Below are positions 26,001-34,391 of a stretch of DNA of 64,000 nucleotides, one piece after another. A model generated the notes under the pieces. That model was not told the origin of the DNA. It did not search any database and saw only the letters and a list, made by a program, of their open reading frames with translations. The DNA comes from Aliidiomarina indica. GTDB taxonomy: Bacteria; Pseudomonadota; Gammaproteobacteria; Enterobacterales; Alteromonadaceae. The stretch spans positions 37,991-101,990 of the forward strand of contig NZ_JACAVQ010000009.1 in assembly GCF_015354615.1 (NCBI RefSeq). The letters run 5' to 3'. The position numbers were made by a program, and so were the translations under genes. Numbering within the stretch: position 1 is the stretch's first letter; every line of letters starts with the position of its first letter.

Positions 26001-26473
26001 GCCGCAACATCAGTAAACCAAGGGATACGGGCACTATCTAAACCGGTTACTGCAGAGAAACTGGCGGTAATTGCCCGCAACTGCAGTGAAATATAGGGAA
26101 CCAGAGCCACTAGCGCAATAAGTGCAACGCCGGCGGAAAGCCCATGAGATTTGCCATAACGCGAGCCGATTAAGTCAGCAATCGAGGTAAGGTTTTGCTG
26201 TTTGACCACCATCAATAACTTCATCATCAATTGATGGGCAAATAGGAAAACTAAAATGCCGCCAGCATAAGTGGGTGCAAACCACCACCCATAGTGGGCC
26301 GCTTGCGTAACCGTTCCGTAAAACGCCCAGGTAGTGCAGTGCACTCCCAACGCCAACGAATACCGCCATGGCCGTGGGCCCGTTTGTTTTTTACGTTCCC
26401 CGCGCGAGGCGATTGAAAACAAGAGCGCTAGGTAAAGAAATGCTGTCAGAATGACCAGACTGACCGGAAGCAT
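23063..26473 (-). CDS. Hybrid sensor kinase with sodium/solute-symporter domain, CrbS-like
   Basis: A 1136-residue protein. Residues 1 to about 490 form a sodium/solute symporter (SSSF)-like module with some 13 membrane helices. A linker and a PAS domain follow (about 600-720; SVENIPQGISVIDEDLRLVAWNSRY), then a histidine kinase with phospho-acceptor His in FAAAGHDLMQPFNA, N-box LLSNAIRYT, G-boxes WDTGKGIPE and GLGLGLAI, and a C-terminal receiver (about 1020-1136) with Asp in LLVVDYHLDD and Lys in LPKPLK. This is the CrbS architecture, linked in several gammaproteobacteria to control of acetate use. The receiver suggests a phosphorelay or cross-talk. It is convergent to and overlapping with its probable partner regulator. 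Confidence 0.85.
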   Translation of the reverse strand: MLPVSLVILTAFLYLALLFSIASRGERKKQTGPRPWRYSLALGVHCTTWAFYGTVTQAAHYGWWFAPTYAGGILVFLFAHQLMMKLLMVVKQQNLTSIADLIGSRYGKSHGLSAGVALIALVALVPYISLQLRAITASFSAVTGLDSARIPWFTDVAAGVALAMIGFAILFGARRLSLSEKHPGLMDVVAFESVVKLVAFMIVGVFCVYQLFDGFNDLIMQAAVNPVTQEMLRSPPEGIYIYLTHMVLGALAMFLLPRQFQVNFIENTHPDELRTARWAFPLYLFAINLFILPIALAGGILVPDYAQTDMFLLALPVFSERPDISLIAFIGGLSAATSMVIVATLALSIMMSNDVITPLWLRLKQARQTGMQLTPRLVLNIRRLVMVFIIVLAYLYHEATQAGVTLVSNGLIAMALLAQLGPAMLGGLLWQRPSRLAAVSGIVAGTLIWLYLLLLPSLNASNQLTDLAISHGVVVSLSVNIILYLLVSWLKPARGTEYMHGQRYVFPEREQVDAAGTQQVTWGRLRSLLARFIDEKDTHQLDRRLGLTLAAAPADGLVPPGLLQRIERELAGAVGSAASRLILRGLAAQEHVTVDTMADWASEASRLYRFNRELLQASVENIPQGISVIDEDLRLVAWNSRYLEIFNYPDGFIRAGMPVVELLRYNAERGLFGQPDADIQEEIQKRLRYLKAGSSYRYQRRQHDGHIIELQGSPMPEGGFVTTYTDITELVRAQEELHLINQELELRVRDRTLALTDANRQMEQAKQAAEQAHLSKSKFFAAAGHDLMQPFNAASLFCEMLHQRLQRANQVEDEQLARQLQQSLQSAEELLTMLLEMTKLESGNLKPELRPIPLTEVLQPLAESFQFLAREKDLRLTIRTPAVTVYTDKRLLSRVIQNLLSNAIRYTHSGRVLCGVRRRGMHHLELQVWDTGKGIPEDKQTDIFEEFHQLERNTDQPGLGLGLAIVDRMCRLLDIPITLRSTVGKGTVFSIRLPVYAWNEQPRRPVSAQNEALSGWLSGIHVLLVDNDEPLRGALTSLFRDWGASVDSCHRVEDALTCAHQPDLLVVDYHLDDQEIGTDGIQTLRAHWNADIPAILSTADPDESIREQVVESKAAFLPKPLKQAALRRTIKRLLRM

Positions 26474-26604
26474 GCACGCGAGCCTTTTTATTTGTTATTG
26501 TTGCGAACATTAAAGCAAAGTTTATGAAATTTACCTTACCATAAGCCGCGGTCAAATCGTTTAGTTTTTATCCGTAACCGCAGCCCACATTTTGGAGCTC
26601 AAAG

Positions 26605-27273
26605 GTGCAGCCGCGATACCCTTGCCCTGTATGCCAATCACCGCAAACCACCTTGTGGCATACGGAAACCCGAAAGCCGTTAATCGGTCGCGAGTTTCAT
26701 CGTTGTTTCGTATGCCAAGCTGTCTTCGTGCCCGAGCCATTTCATCTTGATTCCTTGGCTGAGCAAACCATTTATCAGCAGCACGAGAATAATCCCAATG
26801 ATCCCGGCTATCGGAAGTTTCTCGGTCGAACGCTTAACGCTGTTGTTCCTCACTTACCCGCACAGGCAAGCGGTCTAGACTTTGGCAGTGGCCCGGGGCC
26901 GACACTCCATCTGATGTTTCAAGAACACGGGTTTCCCTGCACTACCTACGATGTGTATTTTGATCCTGTTCCTGAACGGTTAGCAGCAACCTACGACTTT
27001 ATTACCGCCACGGAAGTGTTTGAGCATCTCGCGCATCCGCATGCGGTACTCACACAGCTATTTCACTGCTTAGCGCCTTCCGGGGTGTTGGCAATCATGA
27101 CCCAAAAGCCCACTACGAAAGAGGCGTTTTCCCGCTGGCAATATTGTTTAGATCCAACACACATCACTTTTTATCGGGACGCCACATTCGATTGGATGAG
27201 TCGACATTTAAAGGCCCCGATAGTGCATCGGGGCCGTGATGTGGTGGTGTTTCAAAAATCGGCCGTTGATTAA
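26605..27273 (+). CDS. SAM-dependent methyltransferase with N-terminal zinc-ribbon-like motif
   Basis: A 222-residue protein with a GTG start (GGAG ribosome site). It has two Cys pairs near the N-terminus (CPVC at about residues 7-10 and CFVC about 34-37), a probable zinc-binding knuckle. A class I methyltransferase core follows, with motif I GLDFGSGPGPTLHLM, the acidic TYDVYFD, and TEVFEHLAHPHAVLTQLF, then LAPSGVLAIMTQKP. The zinc module plus class I core occurs in many proteins of unknown substrate. The 3' end overlaps the convergent serine hydrolase gene by 4 nt. Confidence 0.8.
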   Translation: MQPRYPCPVCQSPQTTLWHTETRKPLIGREFHRCFVCQAVFVPEPFHLDSLAEQTIYQQHENNPNDPGYRKFLGRTLNAVVPHLPAQASGLDFGSGPGPTLHLMFQEHGFPCTTYDVYFDPVPERLAATYDFITATEVFEHLAHPHAVLTQLFHCLAPSGVLAIMTQKPTTKEAFSRWQYCLDPTHITFYRDATFDWMSRHLKAPIVHRGRDVVVFQKSAVD

Positions 27274-28652
27274 TCTTCCAGCGGCAGACGTTCACCTTTG
27301 AGCTCTTGTCCGCCTTGGAATAAGGTCATGGCGTCGACCACGCCTTCACTATTTCGGCTAAACACAAAGCGTGCACCAAACTGTCGGTTTTCAAACGTAT
27401 CCGCTTCCACATACTGCACCGCCGCTGCCGGTTGATTCGTTCCCTGAATCATTAGTTCGCCTTGCTCACTAAATACCCGCACGGCAAAGCCAGCAAATAA
27501 AGGGTAAGATCCGTAGTAATCCGACAAGTCTACCTGATCTGGGCGCTCTACCAAACGATAGGGTTCTCCCGGACCGATTTCCGGCTCCAATAAATGCAAT
27601 GCCAACGCCTGAATATCGCCGGTTTGGTATAAGGCACCATTGGCCATGACCACCGCGCCTCGGCGGCTCTCTGGATCAAATGTCACCATAGTGGTGAAAC
27701 CTCCGGTGCCGCCACCATGGCTAATATATGTGGTATCACCCACGGGCACCTGCATCCAGCCCCAACCTAGTGGTCGACCGGCAGGTGTTTCCAAGGTGTT
27801 CTGACTTAATTTCAAAGCGGCGTATACGTCTTCCGGGGCTTCCCCTAAATGCCCTTTCACATACGCTTCCATATCACGCAGGCTGGCACGTACGCCGCCG
27901 ACCCCTTCCATGTTCGTCGGAAAGTTCCAGTTACTCACGGGTGTTGCATCGGCGTTTAAAGGAGGCATCGTTGCCCCGCTAAACGAAGCCGACGTCATTT
28001 CTAGCGGCTCATACAGCCAAGTTTGAAACAGCGCTTCAAGAGATGTGTCGTTTCGATTCGCTACTAACATGGAAAGCAGCATGTAGGCGAAATTAGAATA
28101 ACCAAATTGCTCCCCTGGAGGTGCGCCCAATTGAGCTTCAGCAACCGCCTGCCATAATTGCTCAGGCGTATAATCCGCATAAGGGTCGGTCACGTCGTCA
28201 GGTGTCAGGTTGGCAGGAAGTCGCGGCAAGCCAGAGGTATGTGTTAACAAATGGCGCACCCGCATCGGTTGATCTAATACCGGCATACTTACATCGTTTG
28301 GTAACAATTCCGACACCGGCGTATCAATATCGATTAAGTCGTTGCGTACCATGTGCGCTAACACGGCACCCAACATGGTTTTGCTCACCGAGCCAATTTC
28401 AAAACGACTATCAGCATCAGGCAGCGCGTCGTCTTGATTCGCACAAACAAAGCTCCGTTCGGAAACCAATGCGCCACTGCTATCGGGTTGAATTCGTGCC
28501 GCCGCGATGCAGGCCCCCGACATATCGCCACTAATTCTGGCACTCACGGCATCGTCTATGGTATTTGCTGAGGTGGGCAAAACCACCAAGGCAGCGACGC
28601 CCACAACGAATAGTTGCCGACCTAAGAAAAACTTTTCAGCGAAGAACTTCAT
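27270..28652 (-). CDS. Periplasmic serine hydrolase, class C beta-lactamase/PBP family
   Basis: A 460-residue exported protein. The signal peptide (about 1-29) is followed by a beta-lactamase-related domain with SxxK as SVSKTMLGAVL (about residues 88-98), the second motif YSN in FGYSNFAYML and the third motif HGGGTGG (replacing the KTG of true beta-lactamases). This combination is usual for the large family of esterases and D-aminopeptidase-like hydrolases rather than clinical beta-lactamases. A C-terminal ~100-residue beta domain follows (YYGSYPLFAGFAVRVFSEQGELMIQ). AGAGGG precedes the ATG. The substrate is unknown. Confidence 0.87.
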   Translation of the reverse strand: MKFFAEKFFLGRQLFVVGVAALVVLPTSANTIDDAVSARISGDMSGACIAAARIQPDSSGALVSERSFVCANQDDALPDADSRFEIGSVSKTMLGAVLAHMVRNDLIDIDTPVSELLPNDVSMPVLDQPMRVRHLLTHTSGLPRLPANLTPDDVTDPYADYTPEQLWQAVAEAQLGAPPGEQFGYSNFAYMLLSMLVANRNDTSLEALFQTWLYEPLEMTSASFSGATMPPLNADATPVSNWNFPTNMEGVGGVRASLRDMEAYVKGHLGEAPEDVYAALKLSQNTLETPAGRPLGWGWMQVPVGDTTYISHGGGTGGFTTMVTFDPESRRGAVVMANGALYQTGDIQALALHLLEPEIGPGEPYRLVERPDQVDLSDYYGSYPLFAGFAVRVFSEQGELMIQGTNQPAAAVQYVEADTFENRQFGARFVFSRNSEGVVDAMTLFQGGQELKGERLPLED

Positions 28653-28800
28653 CCTTTGACCCTCTGTACGCTAAAGTAAGCGATAGTGTGATTGGTTCTC
28701 TATAAACCGTTGAACCACCCAATGTATTCCCAAAGAATGCCTGTCACCAGTCACCGAACGCAAGTTTATAAATTAAAACGCCATCAAAAGGGGACAAACC

Positions 28801-29238
28801 ATGCAAGGCCATAGCTTTTTAATTCAGGATTACCATACGTCGCTCGTATGGTTAGGCATATTACTTGCCACCATTATGTTGCAGTGGTTTATTGCCAGCA
28901 TGGCAAAAGCACGGCAGCCTGGATCTATCCCTGGGCTACCACCACGTGACGCAGCGCACCGTAGTTTTACATTTCGTGCTTGGCGTACTCACCAAAATAC
29001 CTTAGAAAACACCGGCACCATGGTGGGCGGTGCTATATTTGCCATCATGGCGGGCGCGAACCCGGTATGGCTGCAGGCACTCATGGCAATTATGGTGGTA
29101 GCGCGTATCGCTCACATGCTGCTGTATTATGGCATCGCTACGGAGAAAAACCCGAGCCCGCGTAGCTACTTTTTTATGTTTAGTTGGTTTGCCAATATTG
29201 GCGTCATTATTCTGGGCTTTGTCGCGCTGTTTAGCTAG
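28801..29238 (+). CDS. MAPEG-family membrane protein
   Basis: A 145-residue inner-membrane protein with four predicted helices. The MAPEG pattern is visible in RAWRTHQNTLENTGTMVGGAIFAIMAGANP (the loop with R-x-x-x-x-N-x-x-E) and in VVARIAHMLLYYGIATEKNPSPRSYFF. Bacterial MAPEG proteins resemble glutathione S-transferases of the microsomal type, but most have no proven activity. AGGGGA precedes the ATG. It probably is not co-transcribed with the DUF502 gene downstream. Confidence 0.85.
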   Translation: MQGHSFLIQDYHTSLVWLGILLATIMLQWFIASMAKARQPGSIPGLPPRDAAHRSFTFRAWRTHQNTLENTGTMVGGAIFAIMAGANPVWLQALMAIMVVARIAHMLLYYGIATEKNPSPRSYFFMFSWFANIGVIILGFVALFS

Positions 29239-29294
29239 CCACAGCGTTCAATATAGGCCTGTATAGCCGTTTATCCAAACCAAAATCATGGTAG

Positions 29295-29325
29295 GCTGTC
29301 TCCATCCTTTGTTTATGGAGACAGC
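29295..29325 (+). promoter_or_regulatory. 11-bp hairpin enclosing the ribosome binding site of the DUF502 gene
   Basis: Perfect inverted repeat GCTGTCTCCAT (29295-29305) / ATGGAGACAGC (29315-29325) with a 9-nt loop, ending 5 nt before the ATG at 29331. The only ribosome site, GGAG at 29317-29320, lies inside the 3' arm and would be fully paired in RNA. No T run follows, so it is not a terminator. A translational switch (thermosensor, protein- or small-RNA-released) is plausible. Confidence 0.6.
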
Positions 29326-29330
29326 AAGCC

Positions 29331-29936
29331 ATGAAACTCATTATTCAGAGCCTTATTAGAGGGCTCGGTATTATCCTACCCCTGATTATTACGTTTGAGA
29401 TTGTTCGCTGGTTATTGTCTACCATTGAGGGTTCTCTGGCGCCTATTTTGCAAGTTGCCCTAAAGAATGACTGGTATTACCCAGGTATGGCACTCATTAG
29501 CTTCCTGTTGCTCTGTGTATTGGTGGGATTTACAGCGCGGTGGCGCAGCTTCTCGTGGTTGTGGGATATACCCGGCAGAATCCTTTTAAGAATTCCAGGT
29601 GCCCGTCAGATTTACGGCCTTTTGCAAGATCTCATGGAGCTCATGTCGGGTAAGAACTTCGAAGAAGAAAGCGTTGTAATCGTTAAACTCCCACAATCGG
29701 ACGTTGAATTGATTGGAATCGTGACTAAGAAAGGCGGTATAAAAGACGATCAGATGTCGTCGCTCATGGACGAAGAGCAATTGGCTGTGTTTTTGCCTAT
29801 GGCGTATAACGTTGGCGGATACACCATCATTGTTCCCAAATCGTGCACGCGCAACATTGATATGAAGCCTGCAGAAGCCCTGCAGCTGGTTTTAAGTGGT
29901 GGTTTAGGAAAATCGAAGGCCCCGAAAGCGGGCTAA
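29331..29936 (+). CDS. DUF502 inner-membrane protein
   Basis: A 201-residue protein with two N-terminal membrane helices (about 5-27 and 50-70) and a cytoplasmic domain. The DUF502 pattern is present: PGARQIYGLLQDLMELM, GIVTKKGG, VAVFLPMAYNVGGYTIIVPKSCTRNIDMKPAEALQLVLSGG. Family function is unknown; it is widespread in Proteobacteria and plant chloroplasts. The start codon is fixed by the family N-terminus. Its ribosome site is buried in an 11-bp hairpin. Confidence 0.85.
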   Translation: MKLIIQSLIRGLGIILPLIITFEIVRWLLSTIEGSLAPILQVALKNDWYYPGMALISFLLLCVLVGFTARWRSFSWLWDIPGRILLRIPGARQIYGLLQDLMELMSGKNFEEESVVIVKLPQSDVELIGIVTKKGGIKDDQMSSLMDEEQLAVFLPMAYNVGGYTIIVPKSCTRNIDMKPAEALQLVLSGGLGKSKAPKAG

Positions 29937-30006
29937 AAACAGGAATACCCATAAACCGCACCTGTATGTTTGGCACCCTGACGCTCAATGACTACGGAAA
30001 CATAAT

Positions 30007-33000
30007 ATGACCTATTTTAACCGCCGCTCAATCACGGCCTTCGGCGCCCTGATTGCAGTGTTCTCTTGTGCCAGTGTAGGCGCTTCCCAAGGCTATTACC
30101 GTGCCCCAGCCATCCACCAAGACACCGTGATTTTCACGGCCGAAGGGGACCTCTGGAAAACTGATTTGCAAACGCAAAATACCCGACGGTTAACCAGCCA
30201 CGCTACAGAGGAATTGGGCGCCCGCATTTCACCGGACGGTCAATATGTAGGTTACGTTGCAAATTATGACGGTGAGCCGGAAATCTATGTGATGCCCCTT
30301 CGGGGCGGCGTGCCAAAGCGCGTGAGCTTTGAGAATAGTCGCGTACGCATGCAAGGCTGGAGTGCCGATGGTCGTGTAATTTACAGCACCGACAATGTGG
30401 TGGGGCCTGCCAATCAATGGGTTTTGCGGCAGGTGCATCCAGATACATTAGCGACACACACGATTCCTCTGACAGACGCCATTGAAGGGGTCGTCAGTGA
30501 CGATGGTCATCATTTGTACTTTACACGCTTTGGTTTACAGGCCACCGGTGACAATGCACGGGTTTATCGGGGCGGTGCCAAAGGTCAAATTTGGCGCTAT
30601 ACGCTGGGTTCAGAGCAAGAAGCGACGTTGTTAACAGACAGCCACGAAGGCTCCGTAAAACGCCCCATGTTCTGGCAAGGTCGGGTGTACTTTATCAGCG
30701 ATGCCGACGGCACACCGAATCTGTGGTCGATGAGTGGCACCGGCGCAGATTTCCGTCAGCACACCCAGTATAACGACTGGCAAGTGTGGGACGCCAACCT
30801 TCACCAAGGTCGCATTGTCTATCAGCGTGGCGCCGACCTGCATGTCTATAACATCGCTAACGGCGCATCAACTACGCTCGACATCGAAATTGTCAGTGAC
30901 TTTACTCAACGTCAGGAGCGTTGGCTGGAAAACCCATTGGATTACTTAACTGACGTCCAATTCGGTGGTGATGATCAAGTCGTGCTGACGGCGCGCAGCC
31001 AAATTGCGGTAGCCACCACCAGCCCACGTCGCGTGGTGCAAGTGCAAACGCCTGAAGCATCGCGTAGCCGTTTTGGCTTAATTAGTCACGACGGAGAATG
31101 GGTGTATGCGGTCAATGATCACAGCGGTGAGAATGAGATTTGGCGTTTCCCTGCCGATGGCAGCGCCGGCGGTGAACAGCTTACCGACGATGGCAATACC
31201 CTACGTTGGGGGTTAAGTTTATCTCCAAACGGACGCTATTTAGCCCATCATGATAATCACGGCGATCTTTATCTACTCGACCTCGAAACTGGAGACAATC
31301 GCAAAGCACTTTCCGGGCAAGCGCCTGGCAGTGGCTACCCAGATATCCATTGGGCTGCCGATTCCAGTCTCCTCAGTGTGACCATGCAATCGCGCAACGA
31401 GCCGCAACGCCAGCAAGTTGTCGTTTACAGCCTCAACGACAATGCCCATACGGTGGTTACTTCGGATAAATATGAGTCGTATTCACCAGCCTTTAGCCCA
31501 GACGGCCATTGGCTCTATTTCCTTTCCGATCGGGAGTTTAGCCCGACGCCAGGTTCACCTTGGGGTGACCGTAATATGGGCCCCATGTTTAACGAGCGTA
31601 CCCAAATTTATGCGGTATCTCTCAAACCCGACGCATGTTTCCCTTTTGCGCCTGATGTAGAAGTCGCCATCTGCGACGAGGACAAAGCAAAAGAGCAACC
31701 GATCGATTTGAGTGGTTTAGCGAGCCGTCTTTGGCAGGTTCCGGTGTCGGCAGATAACTACTTTAATCTAGCGATGAACAACGAACGCCTGTACGTGCAA
31801 ACCCGCGCGCCTGGCCAGGGCAACATGCCGGTATTGCATAGCATCGCTCTTCGTAATACCGATGTGAAAACCGAAACCTTTGCCGCGAATGTATTGCGCT
31901 ACGCGCTCTCACATGACGGCAAGCGTCTGTTTTATCAACAACCTGGCGCTCACAATATGTTCGTTGTCGCCGCCAATGCAAGTGCCCCCAGTGATACCAG
32001 TAATGCACGCATTGCCACCCGCGACTGGCAATTGGCCTTTGCCCCGCAACAAGAGTGGCAGCAAATGTTTCGCGATGCCTGGCTCATGCATCGAGAGCAA
32101 TTCTTTGACGCCAATATGCGTGGTATCGACTGGAGTGCTATGCGTGCCCGTTATGAACCATTGCTAGAACGACTCACGGATCGGCACGAGCTGGACGATG
32201 TGTTTTCACAACTCCTTAGTGAACTTAATGCGCTGCATTCACAAGTGCGCGGAGGCGATTACGTAGCCCCAAGTGAACGAGCCAGTGCCGCAACCTTAGG
32301 CGCCCAATTAGAAACCGTGGCGGAAGGTGTGCGTATTGTGACCATTTATCAAGTCGATCCAGAGTTGCCTCATCACGCGGCTCCGCTAGCAGCTCCTGGC
32401 GTGAACGCTCAGCAAGGGGACGTCATCACGCATATTAATGGTCGTGTTGTAGCGCATCCCGGCGATGTCGCACACATGTTGCGCGGCACCTCTGGTAAAC
32501 AAGTGTTACTCACACTACGACGTGATGGTGAGACACTAAACACAGTCGTTACACCAGTAAACGGTGGCCGTGATCATCGCTTACGCTATGAAACTTGGGT
32601 GCAGCAAAATCGCGCCAAAGTAGATGAAGCAAGCGACGGTCGTTATGGCTACCTCCATTTGTATGCAATGGGCGCCAACGATGTGAGCAGCTTCGCTCGC
32701 GAGTTTTACGCCAACTTCCAAAAAGACGGACTCATTATTGATGTGCGCCGCAATCGTGGCGGCAACATTGATAGCTGGATTATTGAAAAATTACTGCGCC
32801 GCGCTTGGATGTTCTGGCAGCCCCGAGGTGACAGTGATGCCTTTACCAATATGCAGCAAACCTTTACCGGGCAATTAGTGGTTCTGGCCGATCAGCTCAC
32901 CTACTCCGATGGTGAAACCTTTACCGCAGGCGTTCGCGCCCTTGAGTTAGGTCCTGTTGTCGGAAAACAAACTGCCGGGGCGGGCGTGTGGCTCACCGGA

Positions 33001-33258
33001 CGCAATCAATTGGCTGACCGCGGCATTGCTCGCGTTGCCGAACTGCCTGTCTTTGCCATGGATGGGCGCTGGATTGTGGAGGGGAGCGGTGTGAAGCCAG
33101 ATATCGAAGTGGATAATCTGCCTTTCGCCACCTTCCAAGGAAGCGATGCCCAGCTTGAGCGAGCGATCTCTTTATTGCATGAACTGCTTGAGGAGTCACC
33201 GCGGCCAACGTTGGAAGCACAGCCTATGTCAGCGCCGCGCGGCGACGACATTCGTTAA
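30007..33258 (+). CDS. Exported tricorn-type S41 protease
   Basis: A 1083-residue protein with a signal peptide (about 1-27), then two WD40/tricorn-like beta-propeller regions (about 40-330 and 360-680; repeated blades such as SPDGQYVGYVANYDGEPEIYVM and SPNGRYLAHHDNHGDLYLLDLE), a tricorn core (LMHREQFFDANMRGIDW), a PDZ domain (about 770-860; APGVNAQQGDVITHINGR), and the S41 peptidase domain with VRRNRGGNIDSW and the probable nucleophile Ser in LTYSDGETFTAG. This is the layout of bacterial tricorn protease homologues, which degrade peptides. The signal peptide puts it in the periplasm, unlike archaeal tricorn. It is probably monocistronic and ends at a strong terminator. Confidence 0.9.
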   Translation: MTYFNRRSITAFGALIAVFSCASVGASQGYYRAPAIHQDTVIFTAEGDLWKTDLQTQNTRRLTSHATEELGARISPDGQYVGYVANYDGEPEIYVMPLRGGVPKRVSFENSRVRMQGWSADGRVIYSTDNVVGPANQWVLRQVHPDTLATHTIPLTDAIEGVVSDDGHHLYFTRFGLQATGDNARVYRGGAKGQIWRYTLGSEQEATLLTDSHEGSVKRPMFWQGRVYFISDADGTPNLWSMSGTGADFRQHTQYNDWQVWDANLHQGRIVYQRGADLHVYNIANGASTTLDIEIVSDFTQRQERWLENPLDYLTDVQFGGDDQVVLTARSQIAVATTSPRRVVQVQTPEASRSRFGLISHDGEWVYAVNDHSGENEIWRFPADGSAGGEQLTDDGNTLRWGLSLSPNGRYLAHHDNHGDLYLLDLETGDNRKALSGQAPGSGYPDIHWAADSSLLSVTMQSRNEPQRQQVVVYSLNDNAHTVVTSDKYESYSPAFSPDGHWLYFLSDREFSPTPGSPWGDRNMGPMFNERTQIYAVSLKPDACFPFAPDVEVAICDEDKAKEQPIDLSGLASRLWQVPVSADNYFNLAMNNERLYVQTRAPGQGNMPVLHSIALRNTDVKTETFAANVLRYALSHDGKRLFYQQPGAHNMFVVAANASAPSDTSNARIATRDWQLAFAPQQEWQQMFRDAWLMHREQFFDANMRGIDWSAMRARYEPLLERLTDRHELDDVFSQLLSELNALHSQVRGGDYVAPSERASAATLGAQLETVAEGVRIVTIYQVDPELPHHAAPLAAPGVNAQQGDVITHINGRVVAHPGDVAHMLRGTSGKQVLLTLRRDGETLNTVVTPVNGGRDHRLRYETWVQQNRAKVDEASDGRYGYLHLYAMGANDVSSFAREFYANFQKDGLIIDVRRNRGGNIDSWIIEKLLRRAWMFWQPRGDSDAFTNMQQTFTGQLVVLADQLTYSDGETFTAGVRALELGPVVGKQTAGAGVWLTGRNQLADRGIARVAELPVFAMDGRWIVEGSGVKPDIEVDNLPFATFQGSDAQLERAISLLHELLEESPRPTLEAQPMSAPRGDDIR

Positions 33259-33269
33259 GCACGTGTCGG

Positions 33270-33313
33270 CAAAGGCGTTGTTCTATCCTGGGATAGTTCA
33301 ACGCCTTTGTTTT
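33270..33313 (+). terminator. Rho-independent terminator of the tricorn protease gene
   Basis: An 11-bp stem CAAAGGCGTTG / CAACGCCTTTG topped by a second stem CTATCC / GGATAG, followed by TTTT. It overlaps the stop codon of the convergent ArsA gene by 2 nt. Confidence 0.9.
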
Positions 33314-34325
33314 ACAACACCCGCTCTAATTGCTCAATTCCCTGAATATCGGTTGCCTGCAACGGCACGCGATACAAAGGATAAGCGGCAAATAGCTGCT
33401 CAATTTCTGCGAGTCGTTGCGCTTCTTGGCGACGCCGCTCGGCAAGAAACTCACCATCTGCAGTTTCCGGCAGAACTCGATTCACAAATAAACCGGCCAC
33501 TGGAAGCTTTTCCTCGCGCAACGTTGTAACCGCCCTTGTGGTTTCAAGGATAGGTAGCTTCTCAGGCACCAAGACGTACACCAATGCGGTTTGCTCGGCA
33601 TCTTTTAACAGCCTTCGCGTGCGCTGAAACAGCCGCTGCCGGTTGATCAAGGTTTCTGCGATACCTCGGCTACGATCGCTAAAACCGGCGCTTGAGAGAG
33701 TGTCCGGCGCGCCCAATGGATTATCCACATCTTTGCCTGCTTTCGGACTTAAGTGCGCCAATACACCACTTAACTCAGACGATTTCTTTTCATGGTTTAG
33801 CATCCCTTGCGTCCAGGCCGCCATCACTTCTGGCAAACTCAGTAAGCGTAATGTGTGGCCAGTAGGGGCGGTATCAAAGATGACGACATCATAGTGCGCT
33901 AGGCCATGCTCGATCTCACGGCAAATGCGTTCAAGCAGCGCCGCTTCTTGCGCCCCTGGAGAATGGGTTGATAACCGCAGTTGCCGCTCCGCTTCCCTAT
34001 GCATATCAGGATGCAAAAACTGTTTCATTTGCCCAATAATACGTGCCAAGTGCGCCTGTTGCTCCGCTTCAGGATCAATTTCTAGCGCATCTAAGTACTC
34101 GCCTATTTTTTGGATCTTGCTCCCAATCTGGCAATCAAATATGTCCCCTAAGTTGTGTGCCGGATCCGTGGATACCAGTAACGTCTTCTTTCCCAGCGAT
34201 GCCGACCGCAACGCTAACGCTGAGGAGATGGTGGTTTTGCCCACGCCACCTTTACCACCGACTAAAAGCAAACGTCGGGAAAGTAGCGTGGCCTGCGCGG
34301 TGATCGAAAAATCAGTCCAAGTCAT
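33312..34325 (-). CDS. ArsA/Get3-family ATPase (single domain)
   Basis: A 337-residue ATPase of the ArsA/TRC40 deviant-Walker class: A motif GGKGGVGKTT with the signature Lys (about residues 23-32), the STDPAHNLGDIF segment, switch/Walker B DVVIFDTAPTGHTLRLL, and ARSA-like C-terminal LFVNRVLP. It has one ATPase domain, unlike the two-domain arsenite-pump ATPase. No arsenic genes are nearby and no CxxC dimer motif is seen. I chose the ATG at 34325 (GAGAG ribosome site) because longer starts would overlap the divergent gene at 34392. Genes of this type are often found near CstA and a small Cys-Cys-ending protein; both lie just upstream here. Confidence 0.85.
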   Translation of the reverse strand: MTWTDFSITAQATLLSRRLLLVGGKGGVGKTTISSALALRSASLGKKTLLVSTDPAHNLGDIFDCQIGSKIQKIGEYLDALEIDPEAEQQAHLARIIGQMKQFLHPDMHREAERQLRLSTHSPGAQEAALLERICREIEHGLAHYDVVIFDTAPTGHTLRLLSLPEVMAAWTQGMLNHEKKSSELSGVLAHLSPKAGKDVDNPLGAPDTLSSAGFSDRSRGIAETLINRQRLFQRTRRLLKDAEQTALVYVLVPEKLPILETTRAVTTLREEKLPVAGLFVNRVLPETADGEFLAERRRQEAQRLAEIEQLFAAYPLYRVPLQATDIQGIEQLERVL

Positions 34326-34391
34326 ATCATTACTCTCAGGGCATCGATGTGATTCATCTGCCATACTGCAGAAGTCGGCAAGGAGAAAACC

